From assembly GCA_964573725.1 (NCBI GenBank), contig CAZNLJ010000003.1, forward strand, positions 1 through 64,000: a stretch of DNA of 64,000 nt, written 5' to 3'. Position 1 is the stretch's first letter. Each line of letters starts with the position of its first letter. The notes below the pieces were generated by a model. The model saw only the letters and a list, made by a program, of their open reading frames with translations, was not told the origin of the DNA and did no database searches. The position numbers and the translations under genes were made by a program. Origin of the DNA: UBA6168 sp964573725. GTDB taxonomy: Bacteria; Bacteroidota; Bacteroidia; Chitinophagales; Saprospiraceae. This document shows, in pieces, positions 52,482 to 61,300 of this stretch.

Positions 52482-52916
52482 ATGAAACTTGTCAATTTAC
52501 TTTTCTGCGGGGGCATGGCCTTGCTGTCGCTCGGTTGCAGGAATTCCGAGCATCAGTCGGAAGATCGCCTGGCCAAGGAAATTTACACCGTGCACGATGC
52601 CGTCATGCCCAAAAGTGCGGACATCGTCAGGATGCAGAAAAAGCTCAACAAACTGTATAAAAAGAAAGAGACCTTATCGGCAGCTGCGGTGTCGGACATC
52701 GAGGCGGCGCTGCGCGGGCTGGAGGCGGCGGATGACGGAATGATGCTATGGATGGGTGACTTCAAGGCCCCGGCGAAACTCCGTTCCAGCAAGACACATG
52801 AAGAAATCATGGCCTACCTGGAATCGGAAATGGCGGAAATCCGGCAGGTTTCCTCCGATATGCTGGCCAGCCTCGAGCAAGGCGCAGCGGTGCTCGCCAA
52901 ATGGGAACAACCCTGA
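52482..52916 (+). CDS. Small lipoprotein upstream of SCO protein
   Basis: 144 residues from 52482 (MKLVNLLFCGGMALLSLGC), lipid Cys19, then an almost wholly helical, charged domain (LAKEIYTVHDAVMPKSADIVRMQKKLNKLYKKKETL; KTHEEIMAYLESEMAEIRQVSSDML). Two long amphipathic helices suggest a coiled-coil hairpin. Similar short lipoproteins sit upstream of SCO genes in other Bacteroidota, from memory; function unknown. 40 bp before the SCO gene. Confidence 0.8.
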   Translation: MKLVNLLFCGGMALLSLGCRNSEHQSEDRLAKEIYTVHDAVMPKSADIVRMQKKLNKLYKKKETLSAAAVSDIEAALRGLEAADDGMMLWMGDFKAPAKLRSSKTHEEIMAYLESEMAEIRQVSSDMLASLEQGAAVLAKWEQP

Positions 52917-52956
52917 TATGCCGGCTTCGGCAGACTTATCACCTAAATATCACGAC

Positions 52957-53577
52957 ATGAAAATGACATTCGTTCGGGAAAGTTCCTTCCTGTGGGTCTT
53001 GGTCATCCTGGTTACCGCTTGTGAACGCCCTCCCCGGACATTGCCTATTCTCGGAGAGAAGGACATCGTCAACGGCGATACCGTTTTTCACCAAATCGGA
53101 GATTTTTCATTCCTGAACCAGGATAGCCAGCTTGTGGACAACCGCACCTTCGAAGGCCGCATCTATGTGGCGGATTTCTTCTTCATCTCCTGTCCGACCA
53201 TCTGTCCCAAGACGACCAAACAAATGCTTCGGATACACGATACCTTTCTGGACGAACCAAGGTTGTTGCTCTTGGCCCATACGGTCGATCCCAAACGGGA
53301 TACGGTGGCAGCCTTGCACCATTATGCCAGGAACCTGGGTGTGCGTGCCGACAAATGGCATTTCGTAACCGGGGACAAGCTGGACCTCTATGGTATAGCG
53401 GACGATTATTTCAGCGTTGCCATGGAATCGGCGGATGCACCCGGCGGTTTCGACCACAGTGGGCGGTTGATCCTGGTGGATCAAAACCGTCGGGTCCGAT
53501 CGTTTTGCGACGGTACCGATCCGGAGGACGTGGACCGTTTCATCGGAGATATACAAGACTTGTTACGTGAGCAATAG
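52957..53577 (+). CDS. SCO1/SenC-family copper-binding protein
   Basis: 206 residues, a lipoprotein (LVTAC, lipid Cys22) with a thioredoxin-like domain. The copper site is complete: Cys79-Pro-Thr-Ile-Cys83 in FISCPTICPKTT, and His167 in GGFDHSGRLILVD. SCO proteins deliver copper to the CuA site of oxidases or act as thiol reductases. The start could be the Met two codons on. It overlaps the following cytochrome c gene by 11 bp. cbb3 oxidase has no CuA, so its client is probably another oxidase or N2O reductase outside the window. Confidence 0.92.
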   Translation: MKMTFVRESSFLWVLVILVTACERPPRTLPILGEKDIVNGDTVFHQIGDFSFLNQDSQLVDNRTFEGRIYVADFFFISCPTICPKTTKQMLRIHDTFLDEPRLLLLAHTVDPKRDTVAALHHYARNLGVRADKWHFVTGDKLDLYGIADDYFSVAMESADAPGGFDHSGRLILVDQNRRVRSFCDGTDPEDVDRFIGDIQDLLREQ

Positions 53578-53992
53578 AAAAACGCACCGCCGATTGTGGC
53601 TGATTTCGTCCATGACGGTGGCAGGACTCTCGGCCGGCCTGCTGCCCGCTTGCCGGAACACGCCGTTCACCCAAGGTAAAATCCTGTACGAGAATTTCTG
53701 TGCGAATTGCCATATGGATGACGGGACCGGGTTGCCGGGGATTATTCCGCCTTTGAAACAGTCGGATTTTCTGGCCGAGCACCAGTCGGAACTGCCATGC
53801 CTCATCCGGAACGGCATAGAGGAACCGCTTGTGGTCAATGGAAGGACTTACCGGACACCCATGGAAGGAATTCCACAACTTACGGAATTTGAAATCACGA
53901 ATGTCATCAATTACATCAATACCGCCTGGGGCAATACCATCCCGCTCATCAAACATCCGGACGTCCGCACCCTGCTGGTAAATTGCCCTTAG
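53567..53992 (+). CDS. Cytochrome c lipoprotein
   Basis: 141 residues from a GTG at 53567 (MSNRKTHRRLWLIS); this supplies the basic start of the signal. Lipobox LLPAC at Cys29; haem c site Cys45-Ala-Asn-Cys48-His49 (ENFCANCHMDDGTG); axial Met in RTPMEGIPQLTEFEITNVINYI. An ATG at 53612 would give a shorter signal. The 11-bp overlap with the SCO gene indicates coupled translation. It is probably a membrane-tethered electron carrier. Confidence 0.88.
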   Translation: MSNRKTHRRLWLISSMTVAGLSAGLLPACRNTPFTQGKILYENFCANCHMDDGTGLPGIIPPLKQSDFLAEHQSELPCLIRNGIEEPLVVNGRTYRTPMEGIPQLTEFEITNVINYINTAWGNTIPLIKHPDVRTLLVNCP

Positions 53993-54041
53993 CCGCACAA
54001 CCTTTTCTGCCTGGCGCTGTTCTGCTGCAAAACTTAACCTT

Positions 54042-54506
54042 ATGCACCAGCTGACGACCGTCCAAGCATTGCCCATCACCTTGGAGCAGGCTTGGGCATT
54101 TTTTTCCTCCCCCCGGAACCTGGCAGTCATCACGCCCCGGGAGCTGAACCTGGTTCCGGTATCCCCGCTGCCGGAAGAAATGTATTCCGGAATTTTTATC
54201 GAATACCACGTCAGGCCCTTGTGGGGTATACCTGTCCGTTGGGTCACGGAGATCACACATGTGCGGGACAAGGAATATTTTGTGGACGAACAGCGGTTGG
54301 GGCCGTATTCGATCTGGCATCACCAGCACCATTTCCGGTCCATCGACGGCGGCGTGGAAATGACGGATATCGTGGATTACCGGCTTCCCCTCGGAATCTT
54401 GGGGATTGCGGTGGAAAAGATGCTGGTAGGGAAGGAAGTACGGAACATCTTTGAATTCCGCAGGAAGAAGCTGGTGGAATTGTTCGGCGCTTTCCCGGGA
54501 TCATGA
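54042..54506 (+). CDS. SRPBCC (START-like) superfamily protein
   Basis: 154 residues forming a helix-grip fold: ALPITLEQAWAFFSSPRNLAVITPREL, then strands GIFIEYHVRPLWGIPVRWVTEITHV, FVDEQRLGPYSIWHHQHHFRSIDGGVEMTDIVDYRLPLG and a long C-terminal helix (VRNIFEFRRKKLVELFG). Such proteins bind hydrophobic ligands; this subgroup is often annotated as cell division inhibitor or polyketide cyclase-like without proof. It follows the cytochrome gene by 49 bp. Confidence 0.88.
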   Translation: MHQLTTVQALPITLEQAWAFFSSPRNLAVITPRELNLVPVSPLPEEMYSGIFIEYHVRPLWGIPVRWVTEITHVRDKEYFVDEQRLGPYSIWHHQHHFRSIDGGVEMTDIVDYRLPLGILGIAVEKMLVGKEVRNIFEFRRKKLVELFGAFPGS

Positions 54507-54570
54507 TTCCGCCTTTGTCATATCGCCGGCAGCTACCGGCGCAGGCCGTACCTTCATTCTTAGATAAAAT

Positions 54571-54591
54571 GCCGGTTGGCACAGCACCGGC
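54571..54591 (-). terminator. Weak terminator candidate of the DUF6089 gene
   Basis: GCCGGT/ACCGGC arms with a 9-base loop, followed on the minus strand by ATTTTATCT. It lies 50 bp past the stop at 54641. A second hairpin CGCCGG/CCGGCG is at 54524-54541. Confidence 0.35.
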
Positions 54592-54640
54592 CAAGTACTA
54601 CAGAGACTTCGCCGCCGGGACAGGACTGATCCGGATTCGG

Positions 54641-55525
54641 CTAAAATCCTTTTACCTCCATGGGCTTTGAGGACCGTCTCCGTTTGGCCGGTTTCGATTT
54701 GAAAGGTTCATAACGCGGATCGAAATCCAATCCGAACTTATCCGTCAGATTGACGGATATCTGGAGCACCCCGAACAAGTACCAATCCGAATTGGAGGCG
54801 TCCCCCCGGGGCAGACCGTAAGGGTTTTCCCCGAAGGTGCCGGTCAATTCTGGGGTACGGTAGGACAGGGCGGCGGAAAGCGGGTCGGCCGAACGGATGG
54901 CCATGATGTCTGGGTAGTCGCCGCTGACATCATCCAGGCGGTCCGTAAAAGTTTTCCTGGCCCCCAGTTCCATTCCGAGGTTCACTTTTTCACTCAGGCT
55001 GAACTTCAGCCCCAGTCCGAAAGGAACCGAAAGTGCTACCTGTCTGTAGGAGACCCCTTCCGTCCTGGCCTGCGGCAGGTCGTACCAAGCGCCGCGCATC
55101 TGTGCCTGTGGATCAAAGTAAAAACCGGCGATACCGGCGAAGAGGTAAGGGACTGCCGTCTTGTAGGCGCGGACGTTGTACGGGGACAAGTTCAATTCAC
55201 CGACCAGGGACAATTCCAGCAAATCGGACCTGAAATTCAGGTTCCTTGCCAGGCTCGATGTCCGCCGGCTTTCCTCATCCGTTCCGGATACGACGGCCCG
55301 GACAAAACCCGACCGAACGGAAAAGAAGCGATTGGCATTGTATCGGCCGAAAACACCGAAGGCGCCGTGCGTACCGGAAGCCCTCCATTGGTAATCACTC
55401 AGCTCACCCAGGTAATTGGAACCACCCACGGTGGCACCCACCTCGAAATACTGTGCAAAAAGGGAATCCTGTGGGATGAACATCAACAGGATCAACACAA
55501 TTCCCAGAATTTTCGTCGTGCGCAT
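54641..55525 (-). CDS. DUF6089-family outer-membrane barrel protein (PorG-like)
   Basis: 294 residues: signal peptide (MRTTKILGIVLILLMFIPQDSLFAQ), then YFEVGATVGGSNYLGELSDYQW, the typical start of DUF6089 proteins, and repeated beta strands (AFGVFGRYNANRFFSVRSGFV, LLELSLVGELNL, YLFAGIAGFYF, ALSVPFGLGLKFSLSEKVNLGMELGARKTFTDRLDDVSG). The tail is basic (KPAKRRRSSKP). Some members are type IX secretion components (PorG); whether this one is cannot be told from sequence alone. Confidence 0.85.
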   Translation of the reverse strand: MRTTKILGIVLILLMFIPQDSLFAQYFEVGATVGGSNYLGELSDYQWRASGTHGAFGVFGRYNANRFFSVRSGFVRAVVSGTDEESRRTSSLARNLNFRSDLLELSLVGELNLSPYNVRAYKTAVPYLFAGIAGFYFDPQAQMRGAWYDLPQARTEGVSYRQVALSVPFGLGLKFSLSEKVNLGMELGARKTFTDRLDDVSGDYPDIMAIRSADPLSAALSYRTPELTGTFGENPYGLPRGDASNSDWYLFGVLQISVNLTDKFGLDFDPRYEPFKSKPAKRRRSSKPMEVKGF

Positions 55526-55603
55526 TTCTCAATATATGTTTGTAATGATTTGATTACATAGCCTTAAATTTTTTAATGCAAAAAAAACGCCAAAATTGGT
55601 AGT

Positions 55604-55873
55604 TCTCATCTTTCGCACCTCAAAAACCAAATCGAATATCTTGCTTGTAAGGTTCGCATGATTATATGAATACGTAAGCAGCACATAAACAAAGGGATTT
55701 TATTGTGCTTCCCGCCTTTTGGACAGGGCGGCCGGCGGCGTGCCCGGGCGCCGCCGGCCGCCCTGAAATGTTATGGGTACGGGACGCAGCATACCGGCAG
55801 ATTTGACAACTAATAACTACAGAAAATCAATGTTTTGTACTCCCCCCCTAAGGTAGCGTTGCGGAAGATGAGG
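55604..55873 (+). repeat. Structured intergenic repeat, copy D
   Basis: Left end TCTCATCTTTCGCACC, right end GTTGCGGAAGATGAGG: 13 of about 15 terminal bases are complementary, the best terminal inverted repeat of the four. Shared blocks: AAATCGAATATCTTGCTTG, AATACGTAAGC, CTTTTGGACAGGGCGG, AATCAATGTTTTGTA. Its hairpin is the strongest, 17 perfectly paired bases (55724-55740 with 55749-55765) and an 8-base loop. The second hairpin has decayed. GGTAG occurs just outside both ends (55598-55602 and 55872-55876), a possible target-site duplication. Confidence 0.8.
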
Positions 55874-55891
55874 TAGCTGGCCGTCAAGAAG

Positions 55892-55922
55892 AAAAAACGG
55901 ACAGCCGATCGTCGGGCTGCCG
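55892..55922 (-). terminator. Terminator downstream of the fourth universal stress protein
   Basis: Arms 55898-55906 and 55915-55922 (8 bp with one bulged base) and an 8-base loop, followed by six Ts on the minus strand (55892-55897). It lies 183 bp beyond the stop at 56106, just outside repeat copy D. Confidence 0.55.
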
Positions 55923-56105
55923 GTTAGAAAATGTAAAGGCACCCGGCAAAGGAAAGACAAACTTTGGGAAGGGGAGAACGGCGGAGCACCGGCGGGCGGA
56001 CAAGCCGGCAGGCTACCCACAGGAAAGAAGGCACCGGGGAATCAGGCAAACGGGCGACGGGCAGCTTCCGGTCCGGGGAAGCCTTTTGACAAATCCCGCC
56101 GGATG

Positions 56106-56948
56106 CTACAGGTCGGCGGGATGGAAGACCAGCAAAGGAATCTGCTGATGGTAGGACATCGACTTGGCATGGCTGTAGCGGAACAATTCCTGGAAGAAGC
56201 CACGCTGGTGGGCGACCATCGCAATCAGGTCCACCTGCCGATCCAAGGCGAATCGGACGAGGGCCTCCTGCATATCGAATTCATTGAGGACATGAAAGGA
56301 AACAGACCCGGAATCCTGGAACTGTTTTCGGAACAAATCCATGGCGTGGGTGATTTCCTCCGTGTGGGCGCTGTCCACGTGCACACAATACAAATTGGCC
56401 TGCAGGCGGTTCGCCCATTCGGCGGCAAGGCGGACAGCCGCCGCATCCTCCTCGGTGTAATCCGTCGTGACGGCCATGGTATCAATCTTCCCGTCCGAAA
56501 CAGCCGATTCAGGCACCACCAGGACGGGACAAGGTGCTTTTTCCAACACTTCGGCCGCGACACTTCCCATGAACACTTCCTTCACGAAGCCGGCGCCCTT
56601 GGTTCCCATGACCACCAGGCCGGCACCCAGGGAGGCCGCCTGTGCGCAAATGGTGCTGACCGGATCTCCTTTTTCCAGCAAATAAGAGATGGACATACTA
56701 TCCTGACCGGCATCCGACACCATGGCACGAAGGGCGGCGGTGCGGTTCCTGAATTCCTCCAGCACCTCCAGGTCATGGTCCTTCAGCATGTCTTCCACCA
56801 GGTTGGGAAGATGGTGCCCCCGAACCTGGGGTTGACGATACACATGCAGGACGGTGATGTCCGCGGAAAGGAATCCGGCGAGACCCAGGCAATACCGGAA
56901 GGCATGAAGGGAAGCGTCCGAAAAGTCCGTAGCATACAAGATTTTCAT
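56106..56948 (-). CDS. Universal stress protein, tandem UspA domains
   Basis: 280 residues from 56948 (MKILYATDFSDASLHAFRYCLGL). The first domain carries an intact nucleotide-binding signature (VVMGTKGAGFVKEVFMGSVAAEVLEKAPCPVLVVP). The second (IDTMAVTTDYTEEDAAAVRLAAEW) is degenerate and ends MSYHQQIPLLVFH, closely like the end of the stress protein at 12437-13249. It lies 104 bp after the PiT-like membrane protein gene and is probably co-transcribed with it. Confidence 0.9.
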   Translation of the reverse strand: MKILYATDFSDASLHAFRYCLGLAGFLSADITVLHVYRQPQVRGHHLPNLVEDMLKDHDLEVLEEFRNRTAALRAMVSDAGQDSMSISYLLEKGDPVSTICAQAASLGAGLVVMGTKGAGFVKEVFMGSVAAEVLEKAPCPVLVVPESAVSDGKIDTMAVTTDYTEEDAAAVRLAAEWANRLQANLYCVHVDSAHTEEITHAMDLFRKQFQDSGSVSFHVLNEFDMQEALVRFALDRQVDLIAMVAHQRGFFQELFRYSHAKSMSYHQQIPLLVFHPADL

Positions 56949-57052
56949 ATCGACGGCTGATTTTGACGTGGGGCGGTCCCGCCGGAAGAAACGGTCTGCG
57001 GAGGTGTCTTCCGCAGGCATTCACCGGGAAACGCCGGGGGAAAGGATATTGC

Positions 57053-58081
57053 TCAGCTTCCCAACACCTTGATGAAATAGACCAATACGATGCTGATGAC
57101 CAAACCGAGGAAAATCTTGCCCAGGTCTGCGAACACCATCCGTTGGATCTTTTTGGAAACATGTCCGGCCAACATGATGCGGATGGCCAATTCCCTGCCT
57201 GCCAGCAAACCCACGAATACCCAGGTCGTACTCATGGGAAGCTTACCGCCCCAAAGACCAAAATAATCATCTTTGAACACATATAAAACCAAACCGTACA
57301 GGAAATCGATGATGGTCGCCGAACGGATGTCGGCCGTATTGGTTTTCTTGCGCACCACATCCTGAATCGCTCCGCCTTTGGTGTAGAAGATAAAGCCCAG
57401 CAAGGAGAGGATGATGAAAAGGGAAGTAAGAAAATCCGTATGGTTCAGTTGTTTGCCGGCGTTGAGATAAATGTAGATGTTGGCGAGGTCCTGCACCAGC
57501 CACTGTGACCAGAGCCATCCGGTGGAGAACCATTGCAGCACCGACCAAACCAGGTAATTGTTCCGGTTGGGCGTTGAGTCGATGAACCGCTTTTCCACGG
57601 TCCTGCTGACGGACAGGTATACGGCCATCCCCAACAGGAAGGCGATCAGGTATCCCATGATGGATTTCTGGACCATCCCGCCCAGTACCTGGTCCTTGTT
57701 GAAGACACTTCCGATCAGTTCCGTGGCTTCCGTCGGCACATTCGACAAGGAAAACAGGGTGAGGATCATGAAGGTCGTGCTCACCGGAATACCGATGCGG
57801 GTGATCAGAAGCAGTACCACGGGAGGAAGCAGGTAGTACCAATCGTAGGAGGCGGGCGGTTCGAACTTCGCCAACCGGCCGTAGGAAATGTCGTTCTGCA
57901 GGTAACCGACGACCAGGACGGCCGAAAGGATTCCCGCCGCGTACAGCCAAAGCACGTACCATGGCAGCCGCTTCTCGTTGGAGGTGAGGAAGGTTCCCAA
58001 TGTTTGTATCACATCATTACCGACCACGGAATAGGCGGCCAACATGAATCCCGCCCACATCACGACATTGGAGAACTCCAT
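57053..58081 (-). CDS. Polytopic membrane protein, PiT phosphate-transporter-like
   Basis: 342 residues from 58081 (MEFSNVVMWAGFMLAAYSVVGNDVIQTLGTFLTSN). About eight to nine hydrophobic helices. The NDVIQTLGTF segment resembles the GANDVANAFGTS signature of PiT phosphate permeases, and RIGIPVSTTFMILTLFSLSN resembles the PiT motif of the second half, in which TTH is replaced by TTF. Overall length is shorter than typical PiT proteins. Transport of an anion is plausible; substrate unproven. The downstream partner is a universal stress protein. Confidence 0.7.
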   Translation of the reverse strand: MEFSNVVMWAGFMLAAYSVVGNDVIQTLGTFLTSNEKRLPWYVLWLYAAGILSAVLVVGYLQNDISYGRLAKFEPPASYDWYYLLPPVVLLLITRIGIPVSTTFMILTLFSLSNVPTEATELIGSVFNKDQVLGGMVQKSIMGYLIAFLLGMAVYLSVSRTVEKRFIDSTPNRNNYLVWSVLQWFSTGWLWSQWLVQDLANIYIYLNAGKQLNHTDFLTSLFIILSLLGFIFYTKGGAIQDVVRKKTNTADIRSATIIDFLYGLVLYVFKDDYFGLWGGKLPMSTTWVFVGLLAGRELAIRIMLAGHVSKKIQRMVFADLGKIFLGLVISIVLVYFIKVLGS

Positions 58082-58363
58082 ACTTTGTTTTTTTTCAACA
58101 GCTTCGCCGGTAAAATTACCCCGGCATGCCGGATTGGCCAAATCGGCTGCCATGGCGCCGGAACAATTTACACAGACTTAACATAGGCGGCCCGGAATAG
58201 CATTTCATCGACCGGATGCCCTTAATTTGGCCGCTACTGTCCGGTTATTGAACAATTCGGGCGATTTTCCGTAGAGGAACGGAGCAACCAAGGAAGCCAA
58301 ACGGGCCGATATCTGCTCCAGCCGGCAAGAGGGACGACCTTCCGGCCGCAATCCCGGTCCTCC

Positions 58364-61300
58364 ATGCATCCAACAGCCATCAAACGTTCACCGATGTTTC
58401 CCCTTCCCGCATTTTCGAAAATATCCCATGCGTCGGTCATCGCCGCGTTCCTGTTCTGCGTACTGTCCTTGGTCCGGTGCCAACCTGCCCAGCCGGATGA
58501 GGGCGCCCCCCCTGTCCGGTCGGTCGACACCGATACCACCCGGTTCAATCTGGTACCACCGGAGGCTTCCGGCTTGGTCTTTTCCAATGAGATTACCGAA
58601 AGTTTCGAAAACAACATCCTGATCAACAGCTACCTCTACAATGGTGGCGGGGTAGCCGTACTGGATGTGAACAAGGACGGACTACCCGACCTCTATCTCA
58701 GCGCCACCCAGGAACCCAATAGACTGTTCCTCAACAAGGGAGACATGGTCTTCGAGGATATCACCGGGCGGGCGGGCGTGGCTGCCGAAACCGGTATCAA
58801 GACCGGTGTGACGGTCGTGGATATCAACAGCGACGGATGGCCGGACCTATATGTCTGCCGGTCCGGCATGCAACCCACCGATTCGCGTGCCAACCTGCTC
58901 TTTATCAACAACGGAGACCTGACTTTCACGGAGCAGGGCGCGGCCTACGGTCTGGACAACCGTTCCGCTTCCAACCACGCCAATTTCTTTGACTACGACC
59001 TGGACGGAGACCTGGACATGTACCTCCTGAACCATCCGGTCAGCTTCAAGGAAGTCAACAAGATCACCGCCCGACAGGAGGGAGACGAATATGTCCGGAT
59101 CGCAGACCCCCGGGACGAATGGGAATCCGACAAGCTCTTCCGAAACGAAGGCAACGGCCGCTTCACCGAGGTCAGCGGATCGGCCGGTATCCGCAACCGG
59201 GCCTGGGGGCTCAGTGCCACAGTGACCGACTTCGACCGCGACGGCTATCCCGACATTTTTGTCGCCAACGATTACATTGAGCCCGACATCGTCTACATCA
59301 ACAACCGGAAAGGCGGCTTCACCAATCAGACGGACCGGTACTTCCGGCACCTCAGCAACCATACCATGGGGGTGGACATTGCCGACCTCAACAACGACGG
59401 GCTGGTAGACCTTGTCGGCCTGGACATGATCGCGGAGGATAATCAACGGCAGAAAGAACTGATGACCACCATGCTGTTGGAGCGGTACAACAATCTAGTC
59501 CGTTTCCACTATGGCCACCAGCTCATGCGGAACGTCCTGCAAATCAATACCGGCGCTTCGCCGGATTCGGCCGGTGCGCCGTTCATGGACATCGGCGAAC
59601 TGGCAGGCGTGTCGAATACGGATTGGAGTTGGAGCCCTTTGTTGGCCGATTTCGACAACGATGGGCTGAAAGACCTTTATATCACCAACGGCTACCGCCG
59701 GGACATCTCGAACCTGGATTACCTCAATTACACCGTGGATTCCATCATGCAGTCCGGCGGTGTCTCCACGGCCCGCTTCCAGTCCATCGACGAGTATCTG
59801 AAGCTTATCCCCTCCACCCCCCTTCAGAATTACATGTTCCGGAATATGGACGGATGGCAGTTCCGACAGGTGAGCGACGACTGGGGGCTGGTCGAGCTTT
59901 CCTATGCCAACGGAAGCGCGTACGCGGACCTGGACAACGACGGAGACCTGGACTTGATTGTCAACCAGATACACGGAAACGCACTGCTGTACGAAAACAA
60001 GACTGCCGACCGGCAGGAAAACAATTGGTTGCAGGTGGCCCTGGAAGGGGCGCCCGGCAATACGCAAGGCATCGGCGCGACGGTCCGTGTTTATTGTGGT
60101 CCGGACATGCAATATCAGGAAGTGACGCCCGTCCGGGGATTTTTCTCCTCGTCCTCCACGGTGCTGCACTTCGGGCTGGGCGATTACCGGGTGGCGGACC
60201 GGGTGGAAGTACATTGGCCGACCGGGAAGCTGGTGCAAACCCGCTCCCAAGTGCCGGCGGGCCAACGCATCACCCTCCGCATGGAAGCTGCGCGTCCCGG
60301 TTCACGCAGCACACCGGAAGCCGCCGGGAAGCGCCTGTTCACCGGTACGGACATTCCCGGACTGGCCTTCCGGCACCAGGAAGACGCGTTCATCGATTTC
60401 AACCGGGAGCGCCTGCTGCCGCACAAGTTCTCCGACCGGGGTCCCTGTCTGGCCAAGGGGGATGTCAACCTCGACGGCCTGGACGACTTGTATATCGGCG
60501 GCGCCATGGGGCAGGCCGGTTCCCTTTTCCTTCAGCAAACCGACAATTCCTTCCGGCCGACCGGTCCCGACACCTGGGCCGGGGATGCTACCTTTGAAGA
60601 CCTGGCCGCAGCTTTTTTCGATGCCGACGGAGACGGCGACCTCGACCTGTATGTGGTCAGCGGGGGCAATTCCTATGATGCGGGCTCCCTGAACTATCAG
60701 GACCGCCTGTACCTCAACGATGGAAAAGGCGGGTTCCTGCGTGCCCCGGAAGGAACGCTCCCTCCGATCCGCAGCAGCGGCGGCTGTGTCAGTGTATCGG
60801 ATATGGACGGGGACGGAAAGACGGACCTATTCGTCGGCGGACAGGTGACGCCCGGCCGTTACCCGGAACCACCCACCTCCCATTTGTTGCGAAACGATGG
60901 AGGCAAGTTCAACGACGTGACCCCCGCCTTGGCACCTTCGCTGCAAAAATGCGGCATGATCCATGAAAGTGGTTGGGCCGACCTGGACGGGGACGGCCGG
61001 GAGGAGTTGCTGCTCGCTGGTGAATGGATGCCCATCACCGTATTCCGTTGGGAAGACGGACGCCTGAAGGACGCCACCGCATCCTTCGGGCTCTCGGAAA
61101 CCCATGGGTGGTGGAACTGTATCCTGGCAGCGGATTTCGACCAGGACGGAGACCTGGACCTGGTCGCAGGCAACCTCGGACTCAATTGTCGCCTCGAGGC
61201 CAGTCCGGATGCACCCTTGCAACTTTTTGCCAAGGACTTCGACGGCAACGGAAGCCTGGATCCCATCCTGGCCTACCACAACCAGGGAAAAACTTATCCC

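Noticed and set aside
44182..55873. CRISPR array
   Set aside because: No short regularly spaced repeats with unique spacers and no cas genes; the repeats are about 290 bp, few and dispersed.
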